In this document: piece by piece, positions 33,700 through 45,108 of the stretch
How positions within the stretch are numbered: position 1 is the stretch's first letter
Layout of the letters: the number at the start of each line of letters is the position of its first letter
Assembly (NCBI GenBank): GCA_965153355.1
Contig: OZ231126.1
Span: 1,922,001-1,986,000, forward strand
DNA from: Flaccisagitta enflata
Taxonomy: Eukaryota > Chaetognatha > Sagittoidea > Aphragmophora
Direction: 5' to 3'
DNA: 64,000 nt
The notes under the pieces: generated by a model
What the model saw: the letters and a program-made list of their open reading frames with translations, nothing else
What the model was told of the DNA's origin: nothing
Database searches by the model: none
Translations under genes and position numbers: made by a program

Positions 33700-33960
33700 T
33701 TAGTTGCGGACACGCGACTTTAAAACCCACTTTTCGGTCCGTCGGTCACTCGGTTTTTAGTCACGGACACGCGACTCTATAACCCACTTTTCGGTCCGTC
33801 GGTCCGTCGGTCCGTCGGTCCGTAACAAAGTGGTTTTTCGACCTTTTCCGCTCCTGCCCACCCGTCCGCGACTAATGCTGCCGTGTATACGGCCTTGTTT
33901 TACTTCTTCCGACCCTGCCCATCCGTCCGCGACAAATGCTGCCGTGTATACGGGCTTGTC
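33700..33960 (+). mobile_element. Two overlapping GTCGCG-family copies
   Basis: A head fragment (33703-33752) is followed by a full GCGGACACGCG-subfamily copy (33757-33900), then a second tail CCCATCCGTCCGCGACAAAT to about 33958. Confidence 0.82.
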
Positions 33961-35839
33961 AACATGTTATGACGACATGACTCAAAGAGTTTTAGATACA
34001 GTATCGGAATCAAAGAACTGGTGATAAGGAGGGAAGCCATATCTCCCCAATTACAAGGATATGGGATCTAAAATTTTTCTGTGGTGTGCACCTACAGTAC
34101 CCCCACCCCCCATAAGGGTTTGGAGCTGTTCTGGGCAATTTTTGTTTTTGGTTGTCAAAAGAATTTTTTTTCTTAAAATTGCTATTGTAGGCCAAAAAAT
34201 TTATTTCAAAATTTGTCTTTTATGTTACATATAGGTAATTCCAAGGGCTACAAATTTCATTTTTTGAAAAATATTTTCTGCCAATTTTTAAGAGAACGAC
34301 ACTAAAACAACAAAAATTTTGAAAAAATAAAAAATAGCTATATTTTCCTTAACATGATAATTTTTGGCATGATAGTAGTCCTGAGAACCTTCAATGTATA
34401 AACAAAATTTCAACAGTCATAGTTGAATATTCAAGGAGTTATGGGATTTTGAAATTTTGATGATCTTTGGTAAAAACCATTTTTTCCTACAAAATTTTTT
34501 TTTGTGAACCATTTTTCTCAAAATTTCATATACAAACAAAGAAACTGATAAATTTTTGCTTCCAAAAAAATATTTGGTCACTGCGACCCCTTAAAAAATT
34601 TTTTTTTCTCAAAAATCGCCAAAATTGGCTATTTTTCAAGATTTGATAAAAACAGTTCCTGTGATTCAATTCACTTCATTTTTGGAGAATTACTGATCAA
34701 CATGTTCACAAACTACGTTTCAAATCTCAAGTTAATCAGACAATTTGTTCCGGAGTTATTTAAGATCAAAGTTGAAAGGGTGAGCTAAAATTACTGTATT
34801 GATAGAATTTTGGAATCAACAGGGAGCTTGACGGCAGAAACTAAAGTATGTCCAAAATTGCCAAAAAGCTCTGGAACTTCACTGTTCTGACATATTTTTG
34901 CATGCTGGACATGAATCTGACCTCCATTTTGGAATACTTTTTAGGCCCCCTTTCAAAAATTCTTTTGTTTTTGCAATTTTTGGGCTAAAAACACATTATT
35001 TTGGCTGTGCGCGCAATTTGGAGTACAGTGTTGTCGCCTGGTTGCGTTTTTCAGTCAAACTTAACAAAAAACTGAAGTGAATACACAATTTATGAGAATC
35101 TGGCGGTCTAAAAGGGACTGTTTATGGCCAAAACCAGGCCAAAAATGGCCCAAAAAGCCAAAAACAGCATTTTTTTCCAAAAATATTAATGTTGTTTAAA
35201 ATTTTCTTGCCATTCACTCTCAATTAAGTTAGAACTAGGACATATATACTCATCGAGAGCTTTGAACACTGATAAGGGGTTCAGAATTTTTCTGCCTGAC
35301 TCAAGACTAACCCGAAGGGTTGAGGAGCTTCGTGCTGTGGCCTCTACGAAGGGTTAAGGAGCTTCGCGCCTCGCGGTGTTGATGCCGCCCTGCCCTAAGC
35401 AATGGGTCCGCTGGTTCTGAACTCACTGCTTTTTTATCTCGCTAACAAAGTCAAGACAACCGCTCGCGATAAAATAATCAAAATATGTTCAAAATTTTAT
35501 GACGCTGACGAAATAAAAGAAGCCAAGAAAGAGCTTTCTGAATCATGTGGGAAAATCCTCGTTAATTGCCAGCTACGCAGCGACGATGGATATCAAAAGA
35601 CTCTCGCTGACATGTGTGATCTACTCGTATCTCTTGACAACGGAAATAAAGTTATTCCAACGTTCGTTATCGGCAGTTTTGATCAAGTGCCGCTGTGTGA
35701 CGACGAAGCAGTTTCACCTAATCAAATCATGAGTGCTGTTACGTAGTGCAGACTCAGACTCAGACTCAAAGCCAGTCACAGACTGGGGTATCTGCTAGGA
35801 CACCAAAAACGTATCCAATGGAACAAATCATCAGCCTCT

Positions 35840-35997
35840 AGTAAGTCAGCCTTCATGGTCTAATGGTTAGAACACTTGCCTTCAGAAATGAGGGTCATGA
35901 GTTCGAATCCAGGACGGGCATGAAGGTAACACAGGAGTTTGAGGGAGCGCTTAAAACGCTGAGTCGGTCCCAAGCCCGACAACTGTGGTGACTTACT
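35840..35997 (+). mobile_element. tRNA-derived SINE-like insertion with inverted 9-bp ends
   Basis: AGTAAGTCA at the left is the reverse complement of TGACTTACT at the right. In between lies a tRNA-like head (35849-35927) and a short body. It interrupts the ORF1 frame. Confidence 0.65.
35849..35927 (+). tRNA. tRNA-like sequence (SINE head or tRNA pseudogene)
   Basis: GCCTTCA pairs over 7 bp with TGAAGGT. The A box TGGTCTAATGGTTAG and B box GAGTTCGAATCC are present. The T-stem and anticodon stem pair poorly, so it is probably not a functional tRNA. Confidence 0.6.
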
Positions 35998-36401
35998 ATG
36001 CTGATGTAAAACAAATTGTATATCTCTGTAGTGCATTAAGTCAGAAGTTTGAAAATCTGAAAGCCTCGTGTGTTACGAAAGAAATGCTCCCATCGGTACA
36101 AGTTGATCAAAGCCTCTCTGATGTGAATCAAATTCTTCCCTCGGCATCTGCCGGGGTGCCGTCATCCGCACTGACTACGACTGAAGATGGCGCGCAGAAC
36201 AACGACGCCGAAACTAACGTTGCCGTCGGCGCAGACGCTCACGCTGACGCCGACGCTGAATCTCTTCAAATACAAGTGGACGAGACTCTGGCAAGAGCGC
36301 TCGCCTCATCTGAAGAACCTCCACCCCCGCTAGCGTCTTGTGGCTGGAGTGCTGCAGTCCAATTGCTGCCAACAGGGGGTGTGGGAGGTGGCGGTCCTCA
36401 A

Positions 36402-38444
36402 TAGATAGCAGACTTTGCCCCAAATTCAATGTGACAACCCCAGCCCAATGTTTTTTGCATTCCATATGGTTAAATAGAGGGCCTAGGGCCAATGAACGGG
36501 TTTTTGAATGGATTTTGCAACTAGCACTTTTCAAATTTTGATGTGCATAAAGTGGTGGCTGTGGTACAAATCTTGTTTTTAGAGTCATTTCAATCTCAAA
36601 ATTGGGTCACTTGGCCTGAGAAAAAAGACTCAAAATCCGTGAGATTATAAAACTAGAGGTCAAGAGCAAACCAGTGGTGCAATCCGTATGTTTCTATCTT
36701 CATTTGTTGAGATTTCACAGCATTTCAAAGATAAGGCTCATGGAGGTCAAATTGCAGTCTCAATTTCAGTGGCAAATTTGACATTTTTCACAGATTTCAA
36801 CATATTTTGGCTTTGGATAGACCAATTTGCATGAAATTGGTGACCAAATTAAAGAGTTTTTCCTGCTCTTGCTGATGGTAAATGAATTTTTGATCGATAT
36901 CGACCTAAATTTCTTTTATTGACTGTAAGGCTAAAAGTCGATTTTTTGGGAAAATTTGGACAAAAAATTTGGACACAAATTAATGACCTAAAATCTTTGA
37001 GCATAAACCCCTGGCAAGTGCTGCTATGTGCAATAACTAGAGGTGCTTGGTTATTTAGCAAGCTGTGGCATTTAGATTTTCAGAACTTAAAGATCAAAGG
37101 TTAAGCAAAATTTGCACAGTTTAATTTGGCTATTTTGGCCTCAAAATCGAGCACCTTTGGCTTAGAAATTGAAATAGAAATCCATGAGATTATAAAACTA
37201 GAGCTCAAGAACTAATCAGTGGTGCAATCCGCATGTTTCTTTCTTCATTTGTTAAGATATGAGAGCATTTCAAAGATGCGGCTCATGGAGGTCAAATTGC
37301 AGCCTCAATTTCAGTGGCAACTTTGACATTTTTCACAGATTTGAACATATTTTGTCAACAAAATAAATTGGGGGTCATAACAATCAAAAATTCATTTACC
37401 ATCAGCATGAGCAGCAAAAACTCTTCAATTTGGTCACCAATTTCATGCAAATTGGTTAATCCAAAGCCAAAATATGTTGAAATTTGTGAAAGATGTCAAA
37501 ATTGCCACTGAAATTGAGACTGCAGTTTGACCTCCAGAAGCCTCATATTCGAAATGCTGTGAAATCTCAACAAATGAAGATAGAAACATGCGGATTGCAC
37601 CACTGATTAGCTCTTGAGCTCTAGTTTTATAATCTCATGGATTTTTATTTTGATTTCCCAGCCAAAGGTGCTCGATTTTGAGGCCAAAATGGCCAAAATA
37701 ACCAAAAATTGCCATTTTGGCTTAACCTTTGATCTTTGAAGTTCTGTAAAATCTAAATGCCACAGCTTAGCTACATGCCGATTGCACCACTAGTTAGCAC
37801 TTGAGCAGTAGTTTATTTTGCTCATGGATTTTAGGTCAATTTTCAAATTAGAGGTGGGTGAATTTTTTGTCCAAAGTCGACAAGTTCCCAAAAAAATTGA
37901 CTTTTTTACACCTGCTTCTACAGTCAATACAAAAAATTTGGGGTCATATCGATCAAAAATTCCTTAACTATCAGCTAGAACAGGGAAAACTTTCTAATTT
38001 GGTCACCAATTTCATGCAAATTGGTCTATCCAAAGCCGAAATATGTTGAAATCTGTGAAAAAATGTCAAAATTGACACTGAAATTGAGGCTGCAATTTGA
38101 CCTCCATGAGCCTCATCTTTGAAATGCTGTGAAATCTCAACAAATGAAGATAGAAACATGCGAATTGCACCACTGGTTAGCTCTTGAGCTCTAGTTTTAT
38201 AATCTCATGAATTTTGAGTCTTTTTTCTCAGGCCAAGTGACCCAATTTTGAGATTGAAATGACCTCAAAACAAGATTTGTACCACAGCCACCACTTTATG
38301 CATATCAAAATTTGAAAAGTGCTAGTCGCAAAATCCATTCAAAAACCCGTTCATTAGCCATAGGCCCTCTATTTGACCATATGGAATGCAAAAAACATCG
38401 GGCTGGAGTTGTCACATTGAATTTGGGGCAAAGTCTGCTATCTA
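36402..38444. mobile_element. 2-kb foldback element with exact 8-bp target duplication
   Basis: Terminal TAGATAGCAGACTTTG is inverted at the right end. GTCCTCAA stands directly outside both ends (36394-36401 and 38445-38452). The arms are near-mirror images for about 1 kb each. An 8-bp duplication fits the hAT class among others. No transposase frame. Removing it and one GTCCTCAA rejoins the ORF1 frame (GGGPQ then RQQPRPP). Confidence 0.93.
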
Positions 38445-38829
38445 GTCCTCAACGACAACAACCTCGTCCACCTCATCGCGCGGGTACGAATACGAGAGGA
38501 AATTGTTAACTCTTCATTGGACAACGTGTCAACAATGGCGAGCTGTCGTGGGGCGGCGTGCCCCAGCTTGCCTATCGATACATTGGAAATGTTTGTCCCA
38601 CCGTCGACAAGAGGACAATCGAGGACGACATACGAAAACGCGGTGTGAACGTCATCGCTCTTGAAGAAAATAAGGTCTCCCACGGTGGTTTCAAATCCTT
38701 CAAGCTTACAATTAATCGGGACGATCTGCCATCGGTGATGGAGCAGGACTTTTGGCCCAAGTTTGTCAAAGTTCGTCCATTTTGACTTCAACGATCTACT
38801 GGTCAACAATCAGCCGGTCAACCATCAGC

Positions 38830-39579
38830 TACACTTTTTTTTTTATAAGCACGCTCCTTTTTTGGCTGAGGCTGAGCGTGCTTAGCAAAATCTTATTTTC
38901 GAGGCTGAAAAGTGCTTAAGTGCGTGCTTATCATTTATCGGTAAGTAATTATACTATTAAGTATAGAACAAAGTACACAGTATATAACAAAAACAGTATA
39001 GAACAAAATACACAGTAGGATATATAAAACAGTAAAGCATAGAGTATTGTATAGTATAGAATAAAGTATAGTATAAAACATGATGATGAATGTATTTGTT
39101 ATAAGAAAATATACAGTATCTTTCACTGGCGTTGTCCTACTTTCATATAAACCATGGGATGATATTAGTATCATGACCTTATAGTTTTTTTTAGATCTTT
39201 TGTGTTATTTAGTATCATGCTATATTTTTCTTCTTGGTGGTGCTTTTTACAGCAATAAATTCTTATTAACAATAATATCTAAGCAATAGTATTCTTTAAT
39301 ATTATTAGAAATTCAATTATTTCTATCAGTATCAAAATCCTGAATGTACTGACAGACTGATATTAGAGTTGATTTCAAATTCCATCAAAGTTTCCATTTG
39401 TTTTTGTGAAATTCCAACCAAAAATATATATTTTTGGCATATTTATGGAAAATCATCAATGATTTTTTTCTAATGGAAAATCTCAGCCTGGAGCGTGCTT
39501 AGCAATGTGCTTAAATTTTCCCAATATCTGAGGCTGGGCGTGCTTATAAACGAGGTGCTTATAAATAAAATAAAGTGTA
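38830..39579. mobile_element. MITE between retrotransposon ORF1 and ORF2
   Basis: Left end TACACTTT...ATAAGCACGC, right end GCGTGCTTATAA...AAAGTGTA. Subterminal GCGTGCTTAGCAA repeats occur in both orientations. TA flanks are consistent with Tc1/mariner. Confidence 0.82.
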
Positions 39580-39605
39580 CTGACTCCACAGCTTCTTCGG
39601 AATAA

Positions 39606-40499
39606 ATGTCTTTATCAACAGTAAATATATGCTCGTTTAATGTTAATGGCTTAAATCATAGTAAGTCTTTTCTTTTATCATATTTAGATGCTAATCGTGA
39701 TTCCATTTTGGCCTTACAAGAACACTGGCTAAGGCCCTCTTTTAAAAGAAACTTTGGTGTTAATGCGCTGAAGAGTTTACACGATGATTTTGATGGATTT
39801 GGTACTTCGGCCATGAGTGAATGTATTGATAAAGGTATCAAATTAGGCAGACCGTTTGGAGGAACCGGCTTTGTTTTTAACAAGAAATATTCTCTTGCCT
39901 TAAAACCTTGTGTTCAATTTAGATTTCCTTGTATGACTGCTGTTGAAATTAATACGACCAATTTTAATGTAGTAGTATTGAGTGCCTATATGCCTTATCT
40001 GAATTCCTCTAAAATATTAGAATGTAAAACGGAATATAGTGAATGCCTTGCACAAATTGAAAGTATTTTGCACGACTATTCTGGTTCTGAATTTATAATC
40101 TGCATGGACATGAACTGCAATATTTATCAAAGTAGTCATCCTTTTTATTGTATTTTATCTGATTTCATTAAACGTCACAGACTAGTTAAAGCTCTTGATT
40201 TAAATACTACGTTCAATCCTCCTAATGCTTGGACACGGCAAGATTTTAAAAAAAGTAACACTTCTTTTACTTTAATAGATGGTATTTTAGTGACAGAAAA
40301 AATTATTCCATTTATAGACAAAACTGTTATTGGTCATTACGGAGAAAATGTATCAGATCATTGCCCTATTGAATTAAGTATAAAGCTCGATTTGATTACT
40401 TTTAATCCTAAACATTTTGTCATGAGAGATGTAACTAGTGGCGTTCGCCATATTGTGTTCCACGAAAACTTGATTTGGCGTGAAAAAGAAACGCAATAA
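39606..40499 (+). pseudogene. Non-LTR retrotransposon ORF2 fragment: APE endonuclease domain only
   Basis: A 297-codon open frame beginning STVNICSFNVNGLNHSKSFL with ILALQEHWLRP, GGTGFVFNK, IICMDMNCNIYQ, LIDGILVT and a final GENVSDHCPIELSI. These are the ordered motifs of apurinic-like endonucleases of non-LTR elements (N, E/QEHW, DMN, SDH). Canonical length for the domain is about 230-250 residues, so the domain looks complete. The reverse transcriptase that should follow is missing: after about 40440 the sequence changes and stops at 40497-40499. Cut at the 3' side rather than the usual 5' truncation. Confidence 0.85.
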
Positions 40500-40549
40500 T
40501 TCAAAAAACAAATCTAATAATAATAACCAGACAAATCAGTGTGGTAAAT

Positions 40550-41165
<616 letters not shown>

Positions 41166-41169
41166 TTAG

Positions 41170-42120
41170 AAATGTATGTCCGTCCGTTTATTAAGTATGT
41201 GTGCTTTTGTTTCTTTTGTGTGCTTTTGGTTTTTCTTCTTTCTCTATTATTCAATGCCGGCGTCTTTTGTTTCTCGCCATTTTTCATAATGAACGCTAGA
41301 TGGGTAACCATATGGTTGCGCCTTGTATTTTGTGCCATTTGTTTTTATTACGTAGCCAAACGTACGTAACTCGTCTTTCGTATCATCCAATTTTGGATTG
41401 ATTGTTTTTATTTATTTACGGCATTGCTTCCTAAAGTGATTGATTGATTTTTCGTGATTGATTGAATGTGCCCTTGGAATTCACTAATTTCAATAATCTC
41501 TCATCTTTTTATTGCAGATAAACTTATGAACGGACAATTAATGTTAGTTTGACTTCGACAGACTGTGGGTTGAAACCAACGAAAGTGGGCCTAAAAGTAA
41601 GTTTTATAGACGCGTCTTTGCTTTTATTAACGTTGTTTTTATCTTGTCTTCCGGTCTGTTATTCTTGTCTTTGCGTTTTGCATTTTATCGCGGATTTTAG
41701 TATGGTTTTTATCGCTTGCCCGATCAGCTTACTATGGGGATGATATGGATGAATCTAATGGGATAGGGCGGGGCAGGGGAGGTATTATCAGGTGGCATGG
41801 GCTCTGAAGAAGATGAACATGTTGTCATGTGCTGTTTCTGTCCTTTATTGTGTCCTGTCTCGATTTCATGTTATCTTTTGCGTTTGCTGATCATCATTAA
41901 CGCCCACTTTCCCTTTCATTTTTCCCCTTCTCTTCAGTTGTTGAAATTTTTATGGAATAAACGAGACGATCGCCTTCCTATTTTCTCCACCTGCCAACTT
42001 TCTTTCACACAAGTCGTCAGTCAGATAGACGCTTCATAGACAGCTGCTGAACTGTATAAGCACCATATTTCAACAATTTAAAAACGATCAATTTTTCCCA
42101 TCTTCACTCCTAAAACGAAA
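41170..42120. other. Unassigned sequence upstream of a broken ORF
   Basis: T-rich, with several short frames. No TATA box or repeat end could be assigned with confidence; it may be the 5' part of the unit containing the ORF below. Confidence 0.4.
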
Positions 42121-42127
42121 TTGGACA

Positions 42128-43520
42128 ATGGCAGCCGCGCGCAACGACGACACCGTCTCGACCGCTTCAACGTCATCGTGTATCTCACTTCGGTTTGAAT
42201 CAGTGTCCGAGGTCGAATCGTTTGCGCGCAATGAGGAAAGACATCACTGCGGAAATGGAAGGATGCCGACGCCTTTTCGACGCCGTTTCTACTTGCACCG
42301 AAGGAACGAATGACTTCGACGACGCCGCATCAGAATCAGATGGCGCTCGACATGGCCTTCGGGATATGGTTTACGACTTTATATCGTATGCAAGGTCGGA
42401 GCCGACTCGATGCCCGGCGAGGATCTCTCTTCGATTCTGGGCGCTTACTTTATGCCGAATCCGGCGAATGGGACTTCCATGCGCTTTGATCGAGAACTAT
42501 CCAGAGGCTCCTTCCAACGCCAACGACATCGTGAACGCAGTCACAACGACATCGGGAATCGCAAAAGACCCGTCAATGAATTCTCATGGAACAGTCTCCC
42601 AACCGACACTCACGCCGCCCGTGACAATGTTACCGGCGCTCCGACTCCAAGGATGCGAACGTCGTCGCCAAACCCCGACGGATCCGAGTATCTACCACTT
42701 CCGGTCCCACGACATGGTGCGCAATCTCCAACTGGCTGCCAATTTTTAAATCTGCCGCCGATCCAAAGAGGAGATGCCGCCAATCAATGGGTATCAGATT
42801 TGGTCTCGAAATTGAACTGCGCGTGCCTCCGATGGAGCAAGACTACATGCTTGGGTGATCTCGACTATCACGATGCCTTTAAAAGAGGTCGCGGATCATC
42901 AACGATTGACGCCGCAGGAGAGGGCGAGGCGACGTCTCGTCAACAGGAGTGCTGAGAGAGACAGATGGGGCAGGCAGTTGGAGGAGGAAATGCGACAAGG
43001 CCGTCTGCTGATTGACGATATGCAGCAGCAACAACGGGAGGAGGAGCAGCGCAGCAACAGGAGCAACAGCAGCAGCATCAATGCAGATGCAGCAGCAAGC
43101 AACTCCAACAGCAACGTCAACTCCACCGACCACAAGAGCAGCAGCAAACTGGCTCGGCCCAACGGCAGCAGCAAGAGCTGTTGCAGCAGCAGCAGTTGCA
43201 GCAACTCCAACAATTTTGTCAGCAAGATCAACAACAACATCAGATCCTTCAGCCGGCGCCACAACCTGTGGCTCAACAACAGCAACAACACGATCAGCAG
43301 CAGCAACAGCAACAGCAACAACAACAAGAGCTGCGACAACATCAAACGGCAATGCAGCCGCATGAACAACAACAGCGGCAAAGCGATGCAGGAGAACATA
43401 TGCAGCAGCAACTGCAGCAGCAACAGCAACCTTCCGCCTGCGATCCCAGCGGTAGTGGATCCTCCAGCTCTAAATAACCAGTGTCCATACGAATTGGTGT
43501 TACACTTAAAAATGATGTAG
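42128..43520 (+). pseudogene. Unrecognised broken ORF with a Gln/Ser/Asn-rich tail
   Basis: Coding-like text switches frame several times: MAAARNDDTVSTASTSSC (42128), DITAEMEGCRRLFDAV and LRDMVYDFISYARSEP (42195 frame), SPTGCQFLNLPPIQRGD (42410 frame), then LTPQERARRRLVNRSAERDR and EEEMRQGRLLIDDMQQQQ (42855 frame), ending in CAG/CAA-rich sequence. This fits a decayed gene, perhaps the gag/ORF1 of a mobile element, but I recognise no domain. The region is notably more GC-rich than its surroundings. Confidence 0.45.
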
Positions 43521-43770
43521 AACCTAAACCACTGGGCAAAAAGTGCTGAAATTTTGCATGAAAAAACCGCAGTAAATAAGCTTTCAGATAGAAAAAACCC
43601 AAATTTTGAAATATGAATAGTTTTCACACAATACATCTTTTGCTGGTTACAGTTGCTTTTGAAGACAGGGTAAATATGAGGATTGGTCATTGATTGGTTT
43701 TCAAAAGGGTTTTGTAACAGCAGATGCATGTACCAACTTATCCTCATATAGAAACGATAGGCGCATCTAA
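43480..43770 (+). mobile_element. Solo arm of the 48.9-50.5 kb foldback family
   Basis: GAAATTTTGCATGAA, GCTGGTTACAGTTGCTTTTG and GAAGACAGGGTAA match the right arm at 50255-50400 in the same orientation. Confidence 0.7.
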
Positions 43771-43922
43771 AAACTGTAAGCATCTAAAAACATCTAAAAA
43801 CATCTAAAACATCTAAAAACATCTAAAACATCTAAAAACTAAAAACTGACAACATATATGGATTTAACAAACGCCAGGAAACCTTAAGTATCTGTCATTT
43901 GGTATTCTTATCAGATAGCAAG

Positions 43923-44060
43923 TAGGGATGTGGAAGCGATTGACCGCTTCCATTTTGGAGGATGGGATAGCTACTAGTGTTTGAACTTCAAAAATGGAAG
44001 GAAGGCTGGAAGCGAGCAGGAAGCAGTGGGCGGCTTTAAATCGACCCTTCCCACATCCTA
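43923..44060. mobile_element. 138-bp MITE
   Basis: Ends TAGGGATGTGGAAGCG and CCTTCCCACATCCTA are imperfect inverted repeats. The GGAAGCGATTGACCGCTTCC hairpin lies inside. Confidence 0.65.
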
Positions 44061-44371
44061 GTGGGAAAAAAATCGAAAAACGTTTTTCGATTTTTGATTC
44101 GCTGGAATTAATTTTCCATTTTAAGCCCGGATGTTTTGAGGAAGTTGAGTCCGGCCCCGGCTAAGCCGAGCTGGGGTTGAAATTGGTACAGGGTGAAGGA
44201 TTGCACTTCTGGAAAAAATCAGGGCACTGTCGGACCAATACTTTAGGCGCTATGAATTTTTTAATCTTTTTTATTTTTTCACATTTTTACCGTATTTTCT
44301 CCAAAAGATGTTTTTTTTTCATCGATCTCAATTTTGGGCCCTAAATAACTCTGCTAAAATGAGTTCAGCAG

Positions 44372-44958
44372 GAGCAGAGGGGAGGGAGGGGGAGAGGGAG
44401 AGAAGGATGAGGAAGGAGGAGAGAGGGAGAGATGGGAGGAGTAGGGAGGTGGGGCCATAACTGAAACGGGGGGGAGGGGGGGGGAGGAGAGAGGGGGGAG
44501 GGGGGGGGAGGAGAGAGGGAGGAGGGGTGGGGAGGAGAGATGGAGGAGAGAGGAGGGAGAGGCGAGAGAGAGGGGAGTGAGAGGGAGGGGGAGAGGGAGA
44601 GAAAGGGGAGGAGAGCAGAAGGAAGGGTGAGGGGAGAGAAAGGGAGGGAGAGAGGGAGGGAGGGCGGGAGGGGAGAGGGTGGGAGGGAAAGCAGCAGAGA
44701 GGGAAAGGGAGAGGAGAGAGAGAGAGAGAGGAGGGAGAGCGAGAGAAGGGGGAGGGAAAGGGAGAGAGAAGGGTGGGAGGGAGGAAGGAGGGATAGGAGA
44801 GGGGCGGGGAGGGAGGAGGGAGAGTGAGGGGAGGGAGGAGTGAGAGGGGAGGGAGAGCAAGGGGAGGGAGGAAGGGGGAGGAAGAAGGAGGGAGGAGGGA
44901 GGAGGAGAGAGGAGAGGAGAGAGGAGAGAGGAGCAGGACGGAGACAGAGAGAGAGGGT
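44372..44958 (+). repeat. Polypurine GGGAGA-type tract, about 590 bp
   Basis: Almost pure A/G on the + strand with short-period GGGAGGAG/GAGAGG units. Apparent Ser/Pro/Leu-rich frames on the other strand are artefacts. Confidence 0.95.
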
Positions 44959-45108
44959 GAGACACACATACACACAAAACAGCCCTTACGATTTTTTTCC
45001 GGTCGGCGAGAGCCGCCTTTACTGGTAGCAAGTCACTCTCCCAGCCTACCTGTAGTAACACGTCACACTGTAGACGCTACAGTTGGGTGTGTCAATATGT
45101 CAATCTAC

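Larger units (their letters stand above)
35402..38785 (+). pseudogene. ORF1 of a non-LTR retrotransposon, interrupted by two insertions
   Basis: Three open pieces remain: 35402-35746 (LLFYLANKVKTTARDKIIKI, FYDADEIKEAKKELSESC), 35985-36404, and 38452-38785 (ISO-type C-terminal piece with DDIRKRGVNVIALEENK and MEQDFWPKFVKVRPF). The first is typical of CR1/L2-like element ORF1 proteins and the last of their RNA-binding C-terminal fold. A tRNA-like insertion (35840-35997) and a foldback element (36402-38444) break it, and frameshifts or stops also occur. Family naming is from recall and unconfirmed. Confidence 0.62.

Noticed and set aside
42879-43783. Antisense ORFs of 157 and 294 codons
   Set aside because: They mirror the CAG/CAA-rich tail of the sense ORF and have no recognisable motifs.
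44328-45061. Ser/Pro/Leu-rich ORFs of 200-235 codons on the - strand and Glu/Arg-rich ones on the +
   Set aside because: They are translations of a polypurine tract.
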